Of a stretch of 64,000 nt of DNA, positions 16,422-24,331 are shown one piece after another. Source of the stretch: Flavobacteriaceae bacterium UBA3591 (GTDB lineage: Bacteria > Bacteroidota > Bacteroidia > Flavobacteriales > Flavobacteriaceae); NCBI GenBank assembly GCA_002375695.1, contig DFMO01000012.1, positions 29,014-93,013 of the forward strand, written 5' to 3'. Made by a program: the position numbers and the translations under genes. Numbering within the stretch: position 1 is the first letter of the stretch; every line of letters begins with the position of its first letter. The notes under the pieces were generated by a model, which searched no databases, was not told where the DNA came from, and saw only the letters and a list, made by a program, of their open reading frames with translations.

Positions 16422-18266
16422 ATGACAGAGAATAAAACTGTAAATTATCTAAAAGATGTATTGGAAAATATGCCACAAGACTGGCTAAATTTAACAACAC
16501 ATAGGCTGGATATTTACAACGAAGGATTAGCCAAAACCGAATTTTTAGAACATTTCGAAAAATTATTCGAAAACAATAATGCCTCTAACAACGCACTTAA
16601 CCAATTGCCTACGGCTTACGATTACATTCGTTTGGGCCACCCGCTATCTTGTGTTTTGGAATGGGGAATTGCAAAATTGAACCAAATACCTGCCGATAAC
16701 GTAATAAGTTTTGACTCGAATACGGTTCCTATTTTGGCGATTTTACGGAAGAATTTGTTAGCAAATAAAAAAACACAAATTGTGTATTTAAACACGCTAC
16801 CTTCTGCGTTTAACCCCGAAGTTGTAAAAACTGTTTACGGTTATAATTTTGAATTAAAGCAGATTGAAAACATCAACGATATTTCGGCATATAATGGGAG
16901 TACTATATTTATTTCTAAACAGAATGAAATTGCCGCAATTGAATCAAATCCCAATATCGACTTCCAAATAAATCTACACGGGCAATTAGGCAGTGTGCTA
17001 ATTGTAAAGAAAGAGGAAAATGCGCAGTATATTTCAGAAATACAACACGTACGCAGGCGAGAAACGGTTGCCATGACACCGTCTAACTGTGTTACCGCAC
17101 TAGCCAATTTAACAAACAACAATAGCATTGTTCACAATATTGAAGATTTTGAAGAGGACAAAGCGGCGGTATTAAATTCAATTAAAAAAATTACCGGCAC
17201 GGTGTCTGAACCGCTTGTGGCAACGAGTGGGCTATCTATTCAATACGCTATTATGATGGGGCTGGTAGCCGATGCGATGGAAAATCACCCGGGAAAAGCT
17301 ATAAAATTTATTGTGCCTCCCAACTGTTATGGCGGGACAAACGACCAGGCTCGACGTGTAGCCGCCTGCTTAAACCACGTTGAGGTTGTCGACCTTCCGG
17401 TAGATGGTGAAAATGACATGGTTAGCAGTATCGATAGCATTTTAGCAGATATTGCAGAAAAAGATGCTATACCATATATAATTGCCGAAATTCCTACAAA
17501 TCCACGTGTTGAAGTTCCTAATTTACAGGACTTAAAAGAAGTTTTAAGCAAAAAACGTTTTACTGAAGACGGGAAAACTGCCATCGATTCAGTTTTTATT
17601 TTAGACCAAACTTTTTGTCCTAACTACCACTTTTTGGGCGATGGCGAAATATTATCGACGGTGCGCGCTATTTCGTACGCAAGCGGATCAAAATTTCCAA
17701 GCGGTGGAAAATGCACGGCGGGATATGTGGTAGGAAATAGTAAAACCGACGCTTTAATTCAGAAAATTAAAACACACTTACACTTGTGTGATAATGAAGC
17801 TACAGCGCAACAGTATAAAATTCTTGCAGCACAGTTACCATCAATGAATCAAAGAATAATTGATGCGTATAAAAATACTCGCGAGTTTGTAAATTATATC
17901 CAAGAAGTGCTGCCCGATGCAAAAGTCAATTTTGTTTCGGAAGAATTGGCTTCGCAAGGATTTACACCTTCGGTTTTCTCGTTAGATTTACCCACCAAAG
18001 GAAATACAGCCGAAGAAAAAGAAGCGCATAAAAGAGCGTTAAATCTTAAGTTAATTAATTTAATGATTTCAAAAATCCCGAACGAATGCAAGTTTTGTGT
18101 TAGTTATGGGCAGTTAAAAGGCAGTTACTGGACCATTCCTGCAACTTCTACTCAAGGTACAACAAAAGAAGGCGACAAAGATTATATTGTACGCGCGTCA
18201 CTTTCGCCAAATATGGATCTCGAACTTCATAAAAAAGTGTTTTTAGAGTTTGTAGAAAGTATTTAA
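16422..18266 (+). CDS. Cys/Met metabolism PLP-dependent enzyme with long N-terminal region
   Basis: The start was taken as the ATG at 16422, since the TTG at 16413 adds only three residues. The 614-residue product has its PLP lysine at about residue 424 in SYASGSKFPSGG, preceded by a substrate/PLP aspartate in FILDQTFCPNYH. The C-terminal half is a fold-type I domain of the Cys/Met family. Bacterial cystathionine gamma-synthases and beta-lyases are near 400 residues. Here the first ~200 residues form an extra or diverged domain, a size closer to fungal Str2-type cystathionine gamma-synthases. A role in sulphur amino acid metabolism is likely, but the exact reaction is unresolved. Confidence 0.8.
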   Translation: MTENKTVNYLKDVLENMPQDWLNLTTHRLDIYNEGLAKTEFLEHFEKLFENNNASNNALNQLPTAYDYIRLGHPLSCVLEWGIAKLNQIPADNVISFDSNTVPILAILRKNLLANKKTQIVYLNTLPSAFNPEVVKTVYGYNFELKQIENINDISAYNGSTIFISKQNEIAAIESNPNIDFQINLHGQLGSVLIVKKEENAQYISEIQHVRRRETVAMTPSNCVTALANLTNNNSIVHNIEDFEEDKAAVLNSIKKITGTVSEPLVATSGLSIQYAIMMGLVADAMENHPGKAIKFIVPPNCYGGTNDQARRVAACLNHVEVVDLPVDGENDMVSSIDSILADIAEKDAIPYIIAEIPTNPRVEVPNLQDLKEVLSKKRFTEDGKTAIDSVFILDQTFCPNYHFLGDGEILSTVRAISYASGSKFPSGGKCTAGYVVGNSKTDALIQKIKTHLHLCDNEATAQQYKILAAQLPSMNQRIIDAYKNTREFVNYIQEVLPDAKVNFVSEELASQGFTPSVFSLDLPTKGNTAEEKEAHKRALNLKLINLMISKIPNECKFCVSYGQLKGSYWTIPATSTQGTTKEGDKDYIVRASLSPNMDLELHKKVFLEFVESI

Positions 18267-18302
18267 AATTTCGCATTTTTAACTATTCGAGTTTGCTAGC
18301 AC

Positions 18303-19697
18303 TTGCATAAACCTATATCAAAAAATACAAATTGGTGCTTTTGCCCCGACTGTTTAGGTCGCGGCAAAAAAAATAGTAAACGCCACAAAAAGTCGAATTC
18401 TAAAGATGAAATCGCTATTAAGAAACCTAAACAACTGCAACAAAAGATTTGCAAAACTTGTTTGGGTTCTGGATTAATTGCTTCCGAAAATCCTCCACAT
18501 CCCAATTGTAAAACTTTTCCGAAAGTGGCAATTATTGGCGGCGGAATTGGCGGAATGGCGTTGGCAGTTGCTTGTTTGCATCGAGGAATTCCTTTTACAG
18601 TTTATGAACGAGACACAAGTTTTAACGCCCGCTCCCAGGGGTACGGTTTAACCCTACAGCAAGCGAGCAAGGCAATTAAAGGATTGGGAATTTCTTCGTT
18701 AGAAGAAGGCGTTATTTCAACAAAACACGTAGTTCATAAAACCAATGGCGAAGTGATTGGCGAATGGGGAATGCGAAAATGGGTTGGTGCCGAGGAGACA
18801 AAAAAGCCAAAACGAACTAATATTCATATTGCCCGACAAACATTGCGGCTTAAATTGTGGGAACAATTAAAAAATTGTGACAGCATTAAATGGGGCCACG
18901 ATTTAATCAATTTACAAACTAATGCTGAAGGTGTGGCACTAAAATTTCGAGTGAACAACGAAATTAAAACCACCCAGGCACATTTGGTTGTAGGGGCAGA
19001 TGGTATACGAAGTTGTGTGCGCAAACTGTTATTTGGCAATCAAATTTCACCTTTACGCTATCTAAATTGCATGGTTATTTTGGGAATTTGCGAGCTCAAT
19101 AAATTAGAAGACGTTGAGAGTGATTTACTCGACGGCGCCACTGTATTTCAAACTGCAAATGGCACAGACCGTATTTATATAATGCCATTTACAAAAGATA
19201 CAATAATGTGGCAATTCAGTTTTCCGGTGACTGAAACCACTGCCAAAGCATTAAGTAAAAAGGGTGCACAAGTTTTAAAAGAAGAAACTGTTAAACGTGC
19301 AAACTGGCATAGCCCCATCCCACAAGTTCTTAAAAATACAGAACTGTCTCGAATTTCTGGATATCCGGTTTACGACCGTAAATTATTAACGCCAGAAGTT
19401 TTTGAGAATAATTGCAATATTACCCTGTTGGGCGATGCGGCACATCCTATGAGTCCGTTTAAAGGACAAGGCGCCAATCAGGCACTATTAGATGCCCTAT
19501 CCTTAGCCCGAAGTATCTTTATAAACTGCCGCCGTAGTGATCAATGGCGAATTAACGGTCTTCGGCAAAGTATTTTATCAAATTTTGAAACTGAAATGAT
19601 AGACCGCTGCGCCGCTAAAGTAAAAGGCTCGGCAGAAGCAGCGAAATTGCTTCATTCTGCTGCAATTCTAAAACCTGCCGATAAGCCGAGAAGGTAA
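18303..19697 (+). CDS. FAD-dependent monooxygenase with N-terminal CxxC zinc-finger-like region
   Basis: The start is TTG: an in-frame stop lies two codons upstream and there is no ATG before the FAD fold. Residues 1-70 contain CPDCLGRG and CKTCLGSG, DnaJ-like CxxCxGxG knuckles that could bind one zinc. The FAD-binding Rossmann motif GGGIGG is at residues 79-84, and the second FAD motif GDAAHPMSPFKGQGAN lies near the C-terminus, typical of PHBH-type aromatic hydroxylases and squalene epoxidase-like enzymes. The substrate is unknown. The zinc-knuckle extension is unusual for this family. Confidence 0.85.
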   Translation: MHKPISKNTNWCFCPDCLGRGKKNSKRHKKSNSKDEIAIKKPKQLQQKICKTCLGSGLIASENPPHPNCKTFPKVAIIGGGIGGMALAVACLHRGIPFTVYERDTSFNARSQGYGLTLQQASKAIKGLGISSLEEGVISTKHVVHKTNGEVIGEWGMRKWVGAEETKKPKRTNIHIARQTLRLKLWEQLKNCDSIKWGHDLINLQTNAEGVALKFRVNNEIKTTQAHLVVGADGIRSCVRKLLFGNQISPLRYLNCMVILGICELNKLEDVESDLLDGATVFQTANGTDRIYIMPFTKDTIMWQFSFPVTETTAKALSKKGAQVLKEETVKRANWHSPIPQVLKNTELSRISGYPVYDRKLLTPEVFENNCNITLLGDAAHPMSPFKGQGANQALLDALSLARSIFINCRRSDQWRINGLRQSILSNFETEMIDRCAAKVKGSAEAAKLLHSAAILKPADKPRR

Positions 19698-19969
19698 CAC
19701 AACGCCTGCAACATTTCGAATTGACACTTAAAACCACGATTATACGAGGGTCTTTTTTTAGAGTAGTTAACATTTACAACTAAACTTTTATTAAACTTCA
19801 ATGTAAAGCGACATTTCTTTAATAGTTGTAAAAATAATTAACCAAATAGCTTAAATTATCACATTTTTTAAAATTATTTGGTTGGTTTTAGACAGACTAA
19901 ACGCAAGCATTTTCTATTTGATGCAAGCTTTATTTATAAAAACATTACTAATCTAAAAAACCAATTACA

Positions 19970-20122
19970 ATGTCATTACTTACTATTATTTTAAACATTC
20001 TACTACCACCTTTAGCTGTATTTATGAAACACGGCGTAAGCAGTACATTTTTAATAAGTATAATATTAACGCTTATTGGTTGGATTCCAGGAGTAATACA
20101 CGCGTTTATTGTAAACGATTAA
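19970..20122 (+). CDS. YqaE/Pmp3 family small membrane protein
   Basis: This 50-residue protein begins MSLLTIILNILLPPLAVFMK and contains the second helix with IGWIPGVIHAF. These are the two hydrophobic helices and PPLAV...G signatures of the YqaE/Pmp3 (UPF0057) stress-related membrane proteins. The size is normal for the family. It stands alone about 270 bp after the monooxygenase gene. Confidence 0.92.
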   Translation: MSLLTIILNILLPPLAVFMKHGVSSTFLISIILTLIGWIPGVIHAFIVND

Positions 20123-20130
20123 AATTATTC

Positions 20131-20149
20131 GTACAATCATATGTTGTAC
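20131..20149. repeat. inverted repeat GTACAA-N7-TTGTAC at the island edge
   Basis: GTACAA (20131-20136) and TTGTAC (20144-20149) are perfect inverted copies. The half-site TTGTAC is also the core of the tandem motifs at 7103 and 23902, so this may be a related recombinase-binding site at the other end of the island. Confidence 0.4.
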
Positions 20150-20220
20150 AGAAAAATTCAAAAAAAATGAATTTGCCACTATCTTTTTTGAAAACTAAGC
20201 AATAGAGCGACAAGAGAAAA

Positions 20221-20252
20221 TAAAAAACTCCTTAGCAGTATTAACTAAGGAG
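20221..20252 (-). terminator. terminator-like hairpin next to the decayed tRNA
   Basis: CTCCTTAG (20228-20235) pairs with CTAAGGAG (20245-20252) and is followed, on the minus strand, by a U-rich run. The placement copies that of the terminator after the intact initiator tRNA at 23925-23951. Confidence 0.65.
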
Positions 20253-20262
20253 CTTTATCTAG

Positions 20263-20334
20263 TAGTCCGCCACAGCGGAGACTCAAACCTGTGTCCGCCG
20301 CGGCGGATATGAGCTCGAAGCAATTTCAATACTT
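20263..20334 (-). pseudogene. decayed copy of initiator tRNA-Met
   Basis: The T-arm region AGACTCAAACCTGTG (from 20279) matches GGACTCGAACCTGTG of the intact tRNA at two mismatches, TATGAGCTCGA (20308-20318) matches the anticodon region with one mismatch, and the flanks CTAGTAG and TTTCAATACTT are identical. The block is about 18 bp shorter than the intact one, and two palindromic pieces (TCCGCC...GCGGA and the 14-mer around 20294-20307) replace the acceptor and variable parts. It cannot fold as a functional tRNA. Confidence 0.6.
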
Positions 20335-20526
20335 ATAAAAATTGGATAAAAGAAGGTTTGGCGTTGTTTGTAGATAAAAAAAGCGAGTTGTTTCCTTACA
20401 CACAGGCTACAATTGCCGTAGGGGGAAACAACCCGCAGAGCCACAAAACTACAAAAACCAAACCAAACAGCAAAAATAACGGCTTAAAAAGCCCAGAAAC
20501 TCAATTAATTGAACCGAAAACCCAGC

Positions 20527-20739
20527 GTGAAAATCATTCTCCTGTACCATATCCTCTTTGATGCGCCACTCATTGACCTCTTCGCGGAGCAGTTTAACAC
20601 GCTCCGGGAAAAGCTCATAGGGCGAAGCCATACGCTCATTGAACAACTGGAAGCCGAACAACCACCAAAGAGTATCAATAGAATAGCATACCTCAATAGG
20701 TTTGTCAAGTACCTCAACGAACAGTTCTATGAAGGATAA
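20527..20739 (+). CDS. small conserved-looking protein paired with RuvC-like gene
   Basis: The GTG at 20527 gives a 70-residue protein, and a TTG at 20509 would add six residues. The product is mostly helical (LFDAPLIDLFAEQFNTLREK...NRIAYLNRFVKYLNEQFYE) and its end overlaps the RuvC-like start by 11 nt. Base composition is clearly GC-richer than the flanks and equal to the RuvC-like gene, so the two probably moved together. Family and function are not recognised. Coupling suggests it works with the RuvC-like protein. Confidence 0.65.
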   Translation: MKIILLYHILFDAPLIDLFAEQFNTLREKLIGRSHTLIEQLEAEQPPKSINRIAYLNRFVKYLNEQFYEG

Positions 20740-21235
20740 CGGCATCCAAAGCTACGAGACCATACTGACCGTCTATCCTAACGCCAAAGGCTATGCCTAT
20801 GCCCTTATGCAGGGACCCACCGTGGTCCTCGAAAAAAAGATGGTCAGCATCAGCCCCGTTGACAACACGAGGATAATCCGGGAGGTCAGCGATCTCCTAA
20901 AATGCTACACCCCCGATGCCGTCATCCTTGAGGATACCTCCTGCAAGTTTGCACGAAAGGGAGCTCGTGGAAAGCAACTCCTGCGGAGCCTCAACCTCAG
21001 TGCAAAGTACCGGGGCTATCCCGTGTACTCGTACAGCAGGGAGGATATCCGCCTTGTCTTCGAGCCGTGGCGTGCCACTACGAAGTATGAAATCGCGGAA
21101 GTGATTGCCAAGAACATTAAGGGCTTTGAGATGTTGCTCTATCCGAAACCTAAGTACCCCGATTCACAGAAATATTTGACCGCCCTGTTTGATACAATCT
21201 CGTTGGGCATAACCCATTATTATAAGACGACCTAA
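20729..21235 (+). CDS. RuvC-like RNase H-fold protein
   Basis: The start was placed at the ATG at 20729 (MKDNGIQSYETILTVYP), inside the end of the small upstream gene. The 168-residue protein shows the RNase H/RuvC pattern: strand LTVYPNAKGYAYALM, the second acidic motif DAVILEDT, basic region RKGARGKQLLR, and C-terminal acidic helix FDTISLGITHYY. The first catalytic aspartate of RuvC (IDPG) is replaced by tyrosine (VYPN), so canonical Holliday-junction cleavage is uncertain. High GC compared with its surroundings indicates horizontal transfer. Confidence 0.75.
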   Translation: MKDNGIQSYETILTVYPNAKGYAYALMQGPTVVLEKKMVSISPVDNTRIIREVSDLLKCYTPDAVILEDTSCKFARKGARGKQLLRSLNLSAKYRGYPVYSYSREDIRLVFEPWRATTKYEIAEVIAKNIKGFEMLLYPKPKYPDSQKYLTALFDTISLGITHYYKTT

Positions 21236-21237
21236 GT

Positions 21238-21260
21238 AAAACCGATTACTTCGGTTTTTT
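21238..21260. terminator. bidirectional terminator between convergent island genes
   Basis: AAAACCGA (21238-21245) pairs with TCGGTTTT (21251-21258) around a 5-nt loop. It is flanked by A and T runs and overlaps the stop codon of the ApeA-like gene. Confidence 0.8.
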
Positions 21261-22493
21261 ATTTTCACTATCTCTCAAAGGATCAGCATTCAATATACGG
21301 TTAGTCTGTTGCATACCAACATATACCGATTGACATTTCATAGTAATTTTTTCCAGTAATCCTTCGGACACTTTTAATTCAAGAAACAAACCATAGACCA
21401 CTACAAAATCCATAAGGAGAGCAATGTATAATAATTCAAATTCCGTAAAAATATTCTTGTTATCCAAGTTACTATGAACGTGATAATTCCTTGATCTGAC
21501 AATCTTGCTTGCAAAAGACTTAAAGTCTTCCTTCTTAATTTTCCCCAATAGTCCAAATAGGCCCGAATAATGATGAAGGAACTTTTTCAAATTGTTTTGT
21601 TTCAATCCCGAGTAAAGTTTCCCAAATGCTTCGAAGGTGGATATGCTATTGGTAAATCTTTTGTTATGACTTATTTGTCGACTCAAGAGGTTTTCCATTA
21701 ACTTCTCGATGCAGAAGTTGAATTTTTCGTTCGTGTATATGGCACTAAAGAGAATGGGCAAATCTTCTTTTACCTCGTCGTACTTAATATGGATGAATGA
21801 ATTATTGGATTTTGCGTATTTCTTATCATTGTAATAAATATTCGCCCATTTTTTGCAGGATCTACACTCAAATCCATAGTAGGCGAACTGCTTTGATTTA
21901 GAAACAATGAGGTGAAGAATTTTTTGAAAATCATTATACAAGTCGATACTCTTCAATATCGTTATAGGTTGATCGCTTTCAAAAGTCACGTACCCTACAT
22001 TATTGAAAGTCAGTTCCTTTCTTCGGGCGCGATAGTTTAAAGAATGTTGAATGGTCAACGTCAATCCAATCCCATCAATCCTTATTTCATCTTTAACATC
22101 ATCCTCTTTTTCAAGTTTTTCCTCTTCTGAATTGTACCCCGTCATATTATCCACCCAGTCCACAATGGCATCATTTGTAACCTTGAACTTATTAAATGCT
22201 ATGTCATTCTCAACTTTTGGACGATGAACATTGATAAAGGTATATTTTGGACCATACACTCTCATTTCTATCATTCCAGATTCAGATTTTAAAATGGTAC
22301 AATCAACAAAGGTGATATATCCCAATCCTGTAAATTCACCTTGAATTTCAAGTTGTTTATACACTACTGATCGTGAATACAGGTTCGTTTCCAATTGAAC
22401 ATCATTATCAATAATAGTCATAATACAGAAGCATCTTTTATCCTCTTGCCCCGTTAACCAAACCTCACCGTAATATTTTTTGTCATTCAGCAT
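21246..22493 (-). CDS. ApeA-like HEPN protein, putative abortive-infection effector
   Basis: The 415-residue protein begins GEVWLTGQEDKRCFC, resembling the N-terminal domain of ApeA proteins, which typically starts G-x-W-W-L-P-G. The middle region carries a CRSCKKW knuckle (residues 210-215). The C-terminal half is all-helical and contains RNYHVH at residues 335-340, the R-N-x-x-x-H motif of HEPN ribonucleases. ApeA is known as a HEPN-based abortive infection protein against phage. The gene starts 11 nt after the HNH gene ends, so the two form an operon. Assignment rests on the motif and the domain order, without a database search. Confidence 0.7.
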   Translation of the reverse strand: MLNDKKYYGEVWLTGQEDKRCFCIMTIIDNDVQLETNLYSRSVVYKQLEIQGEFTGLGYITFVDCTILKSESGMIEMRVYGPKYTFINVHRPKVENDIAFNKFKVTNDAIVDWVDNMTGYNSEEEKLEKEDDVKDEIRIDGIGLTLTIQHSLNYRARRKELTFNNVGYVTFESDQPITILKSIDLYNDFQKILHLIVSKSKQFAYYGFECRSCKKWANIYYNDKKYAKSNNSFIHIKYDEVKEDLPILFSAIYTNEKFNFCIEKLMENLLSRQISHNKRFTNSISTFEAFGKLYSGLKQNNLKKFLHHYSGLFGLLGKIKKEDFKSFASKIVRSRNYHVHSNLDNKNIFTEFELLYIALLMDFVVVYGLFLELKVSEGLLEKITMKCQSVYVGMQQTNRILNADPLRDSENKKPK

Positions 22494-22504
22494 CTATACT
22501 ATTA

Positions 22505-23815
22505 TTAAAAATTTTCATTTTTTGCGATTTCAGTATTGAGGTGTACAACAAAATTTTTCTTGTTATCACTCGAAAAATCGGTAAAACTCCAGCCAGCATC
22601 ATTGTCAAAATGCTTTAGCTTTTGAAAAATATTTGACCACTGAAAATTATCAAATACTTCCTTAGAGTCTTTGGAAGAAAAAGGAATGGCATACACCATA
22701 CGCTTGCACGTAAAGTGAAAATCACAAATAGCATACGGAAGGGAATCATCTTCTATCGTTCGAAGAAAATAGAACAACTTAGGTTGCTTAGCAAAAAAAT
22801 CATAGGTTATTAATTCAGCAATAGGCGGAAGTGATTCAACAACCATATTACCATTTATCCATTCAATGGTACTTTCAAAGTCCTTTAATTGTGAGGAATC
22901 AATAACTGAAAGAAAATACTTGGCTAACGCTTTATAGATATTTTGAAAGTTTACCTCCTGTCCAAAGTCAAGGTTCATATTATAGGGATCGCCCTTTTTT
23001 GGTCTATCTGCTATATCCCAAAAGCGGATGAGTACATTTTCATCATTGCTCAATTCAAAATTCTTTCCTTTGATTTTCTTTTTACCACCCTTTCCCTGAA
23101 CATCATAAAATGAACGAAAGACCGCCAGATAAGCGATAATATCATTCTCAATCGTTTGTCCAAACCGTTCATTACAGCTATCACATTCATCAAATAATAT
23201 TACATTCTTATTTCCTAAAGCTTCGGAGATTGCGTGTGCCCTTTGATTAAAGGTAACTTCAGGTTGCATTTTAGTACAAAATCGACATACTCGTTCATTC
23301 TTTTTTGGATTACCAATATTTTTTCTCTGAACTCCAGCAACGCCTATAAAAAAGTTATTCAGAGTGAAATGATAAAGATTATCTATTTCTTCTTTTAATG
23401 TTTCAAAGCTTTTTCCGCCTTGTAGAGAATTAAGGTACGCATTTAGGTCAAAAGATAGCTGTGGGGTCAATTCTTCACTAGGCACAATAACAAAATAATT
23501 ATCATTGCCCGTTTTATTAAAAAAGGAATAGAAACTTTGAAGTTGCGGAAGCCGTGACGCATATTTTTTACAAAAAGCATCAAAATCAGTTTGTAATTGA
23601 GCTGTATTTTTTTGCAACATTTGCATTCTCTTGATTTTGTTTCCTCGGTCATCTTTTTCAGCAAAAACAGATAAAAAATCATTAAGAAAATCTTCAACTT
23701 CATTATAATTGGGAGAAGCCATTAAAAAACCTTGATTAGCGGATAATGATTTTAAATGACAACGAAATTTATACTTACCTCCTTCCTTGAATACTATAAT
23801 ATTTTCAACACTCAT
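22505..23815 (-). CDS. HNH endonuclease-like protein, first gene of defence-like operon
   Basis: The 436-residue protein has a central HNH/zinc module: CRFC (177-180), HAISEALGNKN (H194), and DECDSCNERFGQTIEND (C211, C214, E223). This matches the HNH_5-type layout of C-x2-C, H-x-IP/S-x-LGG and ECDxCN-xFG-xxE. The N-terminal 170 residues and the C-terminal 200 residues match nothing I recognise and may sense a trigger or bind DNA. It is co-transcribed with the ApeA-like HEPN gene and sits beside the initiator tRNA, the right-hand side of the island. Confidence 0.75.
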   Translation of the reverse strand: MSVENIIVFKEGGKYKFRCHLKSLSANQGFLMASPNYNEVEDFLNDFLSVFAEKDDRGNKIKRMQMLQKNTAQLQTDFDAFCKKYASRLPQLQSFYSFFNKTGNDNYFVIVPSEELTPQLSFDLNAYLNSLQGGKSFETLKEEIDNLYHFTLNNFFIGVAGVQRKNIGNPKKNERVCRFCTKMQPEVTFNQRAHAISEALGNKNVILFDECDSCNERFGQTIENDIIAYLAVFRSFYDVQGKGGKKKIKGKNFELSNDENVLIRFWDIADRPKKGDPYNMNLDFGQEVNFQNIYKALAKYFLSVIDSSQLKDFESTIEWINGNMVVESLPPIAELITYDFFAKQPKLFYFLRTIEDDSLPYAICDFHFTCKRMVYAIPFSSKDSKEVFDNFQWSNIFQKLKHFDNDAGWSFTDFSSDNKKNFVVHLNTEIAKNENF

Positions 23816-23900
23816 TTAGACTTGTTTTCCTGCAAGATAATTTATAAATGAGAATTTCTAAAAACTATTTATTTATGATTGGAAAGAAAAAATTGGAGTT

Positions 23901-23923
23901 TGTTGTACCTATGTTGTACCCAA
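23901..23923. repeat. tandem GTTGTACC motif, copy 2 (tRNA-fMet side)
   Basis: This 23-nt block is identical to 7102-7124: two GTTGTACC units separated by TAT. It lies 48 nt beyond the 3' end of the initiator tRNA, just past its terminator. Confidence 0.75.
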
Positions 23924-23924
23924 C

Positions 23925-23951
23925 AAAAAAGCCAAGAAGTACATTCTTGGC
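23925..23951 (-). terminator. terminator of tRNA-fMet
   Basis: GCCAAGAA (23931-23938) pairs with TTCTTGGC (23944-23951) with loop GTACA, followed on the minus strand by a U6 run. Confidence 0.88.
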
Positions 23952-23970
23952 TTTTCCTTTGTTTGTCTAG

Positions 23971-24043
<73 letters not shown>

Positions 24044-24113
24044 ATATGGGTTTCAATACTTCGTCTTTAGCTTTTAGCTTTCGGTTCATAAGGCCGACAG
24101 AAATATTGGACTG

Positions 24114-24144
24114 CAAAGATACAAACCTTTTGAGAGTTTACAAA
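24114..24144 (-). promoter_or_regulatory. promoter of tRNA-fMet
   Basis: On the minus strand TTTG (24144-24141), a 19-nt spacer and TATCTTTG (24121-24114) match the Bacteroidota consensus exactly, about 70 nt upstream of the tRNA. Confidence 0.8.
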
Positions 24145-24331
24145 CAAAGTTCTAAGTAATTTTTATCTATTTTTAAATCACTAAATATCACCCAGTTTAC
24201 AAGGGTAATTTTTACTGTGAAAGCACCATTTTCAACAATTATTACAAATTATATAATTCTTCGCAGTTCAATTTTCATAATATAGTATTAAAGCTACTAT
24301 GGCAGATTAAAATTCTTTTTATCTTTAAAAT

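Larger units (their letters stand above)
20123..20526. other. left edge of the tRNA-associated island, non-coding
   Basis: This stretch holds an inverted TTGTAC repeat, a terminator-like hairpin and a decayed initiator tRNA copy, listed separately. Downstream of the tRNA remnant, 20335-20508 is AT-rich with a short open frame (TTG at 20358) that shows no recognisable protein features. I see no gene in it. Confidence 0.6.
20258..23967. mobile_element. putative tRNA-fMet-associated genomic island (3.7 kb)
   Basis: The segment is bounded by a decayed initiator tRNA copy on the left and the intact initiator tRNA on the right, both on the minus strand and both preceded by CTAG and followed by TTTCAATACTT. 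That is the geometry of integration at a tRNA 3' end. Inside are two cassettes of different base composition: a GC-richer RuvC-like pair and an AT-rich HNH + HEPN pair. A tandem GTTGTACC motif lies at the right end. No integrase gene remains, so the element is either decayed or mobilised in trans. Confidence 0.6.

Noticed and set aside
20335..20561. Plus-strand open frame after the decayed tRNA
   Set aside because: It starts at TTG, has low-complexity content rich in K, N, T and Q, overlaps the small RuvC-associated gene in another frame and shows no family features.
20449..20745. Minus-strand frames opposite the small RuvC-associated gene
   Set aside because: The plus-strand frame has coupling to the RuvC-like gene and a better helical pattern. 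The antisense frames have no support.
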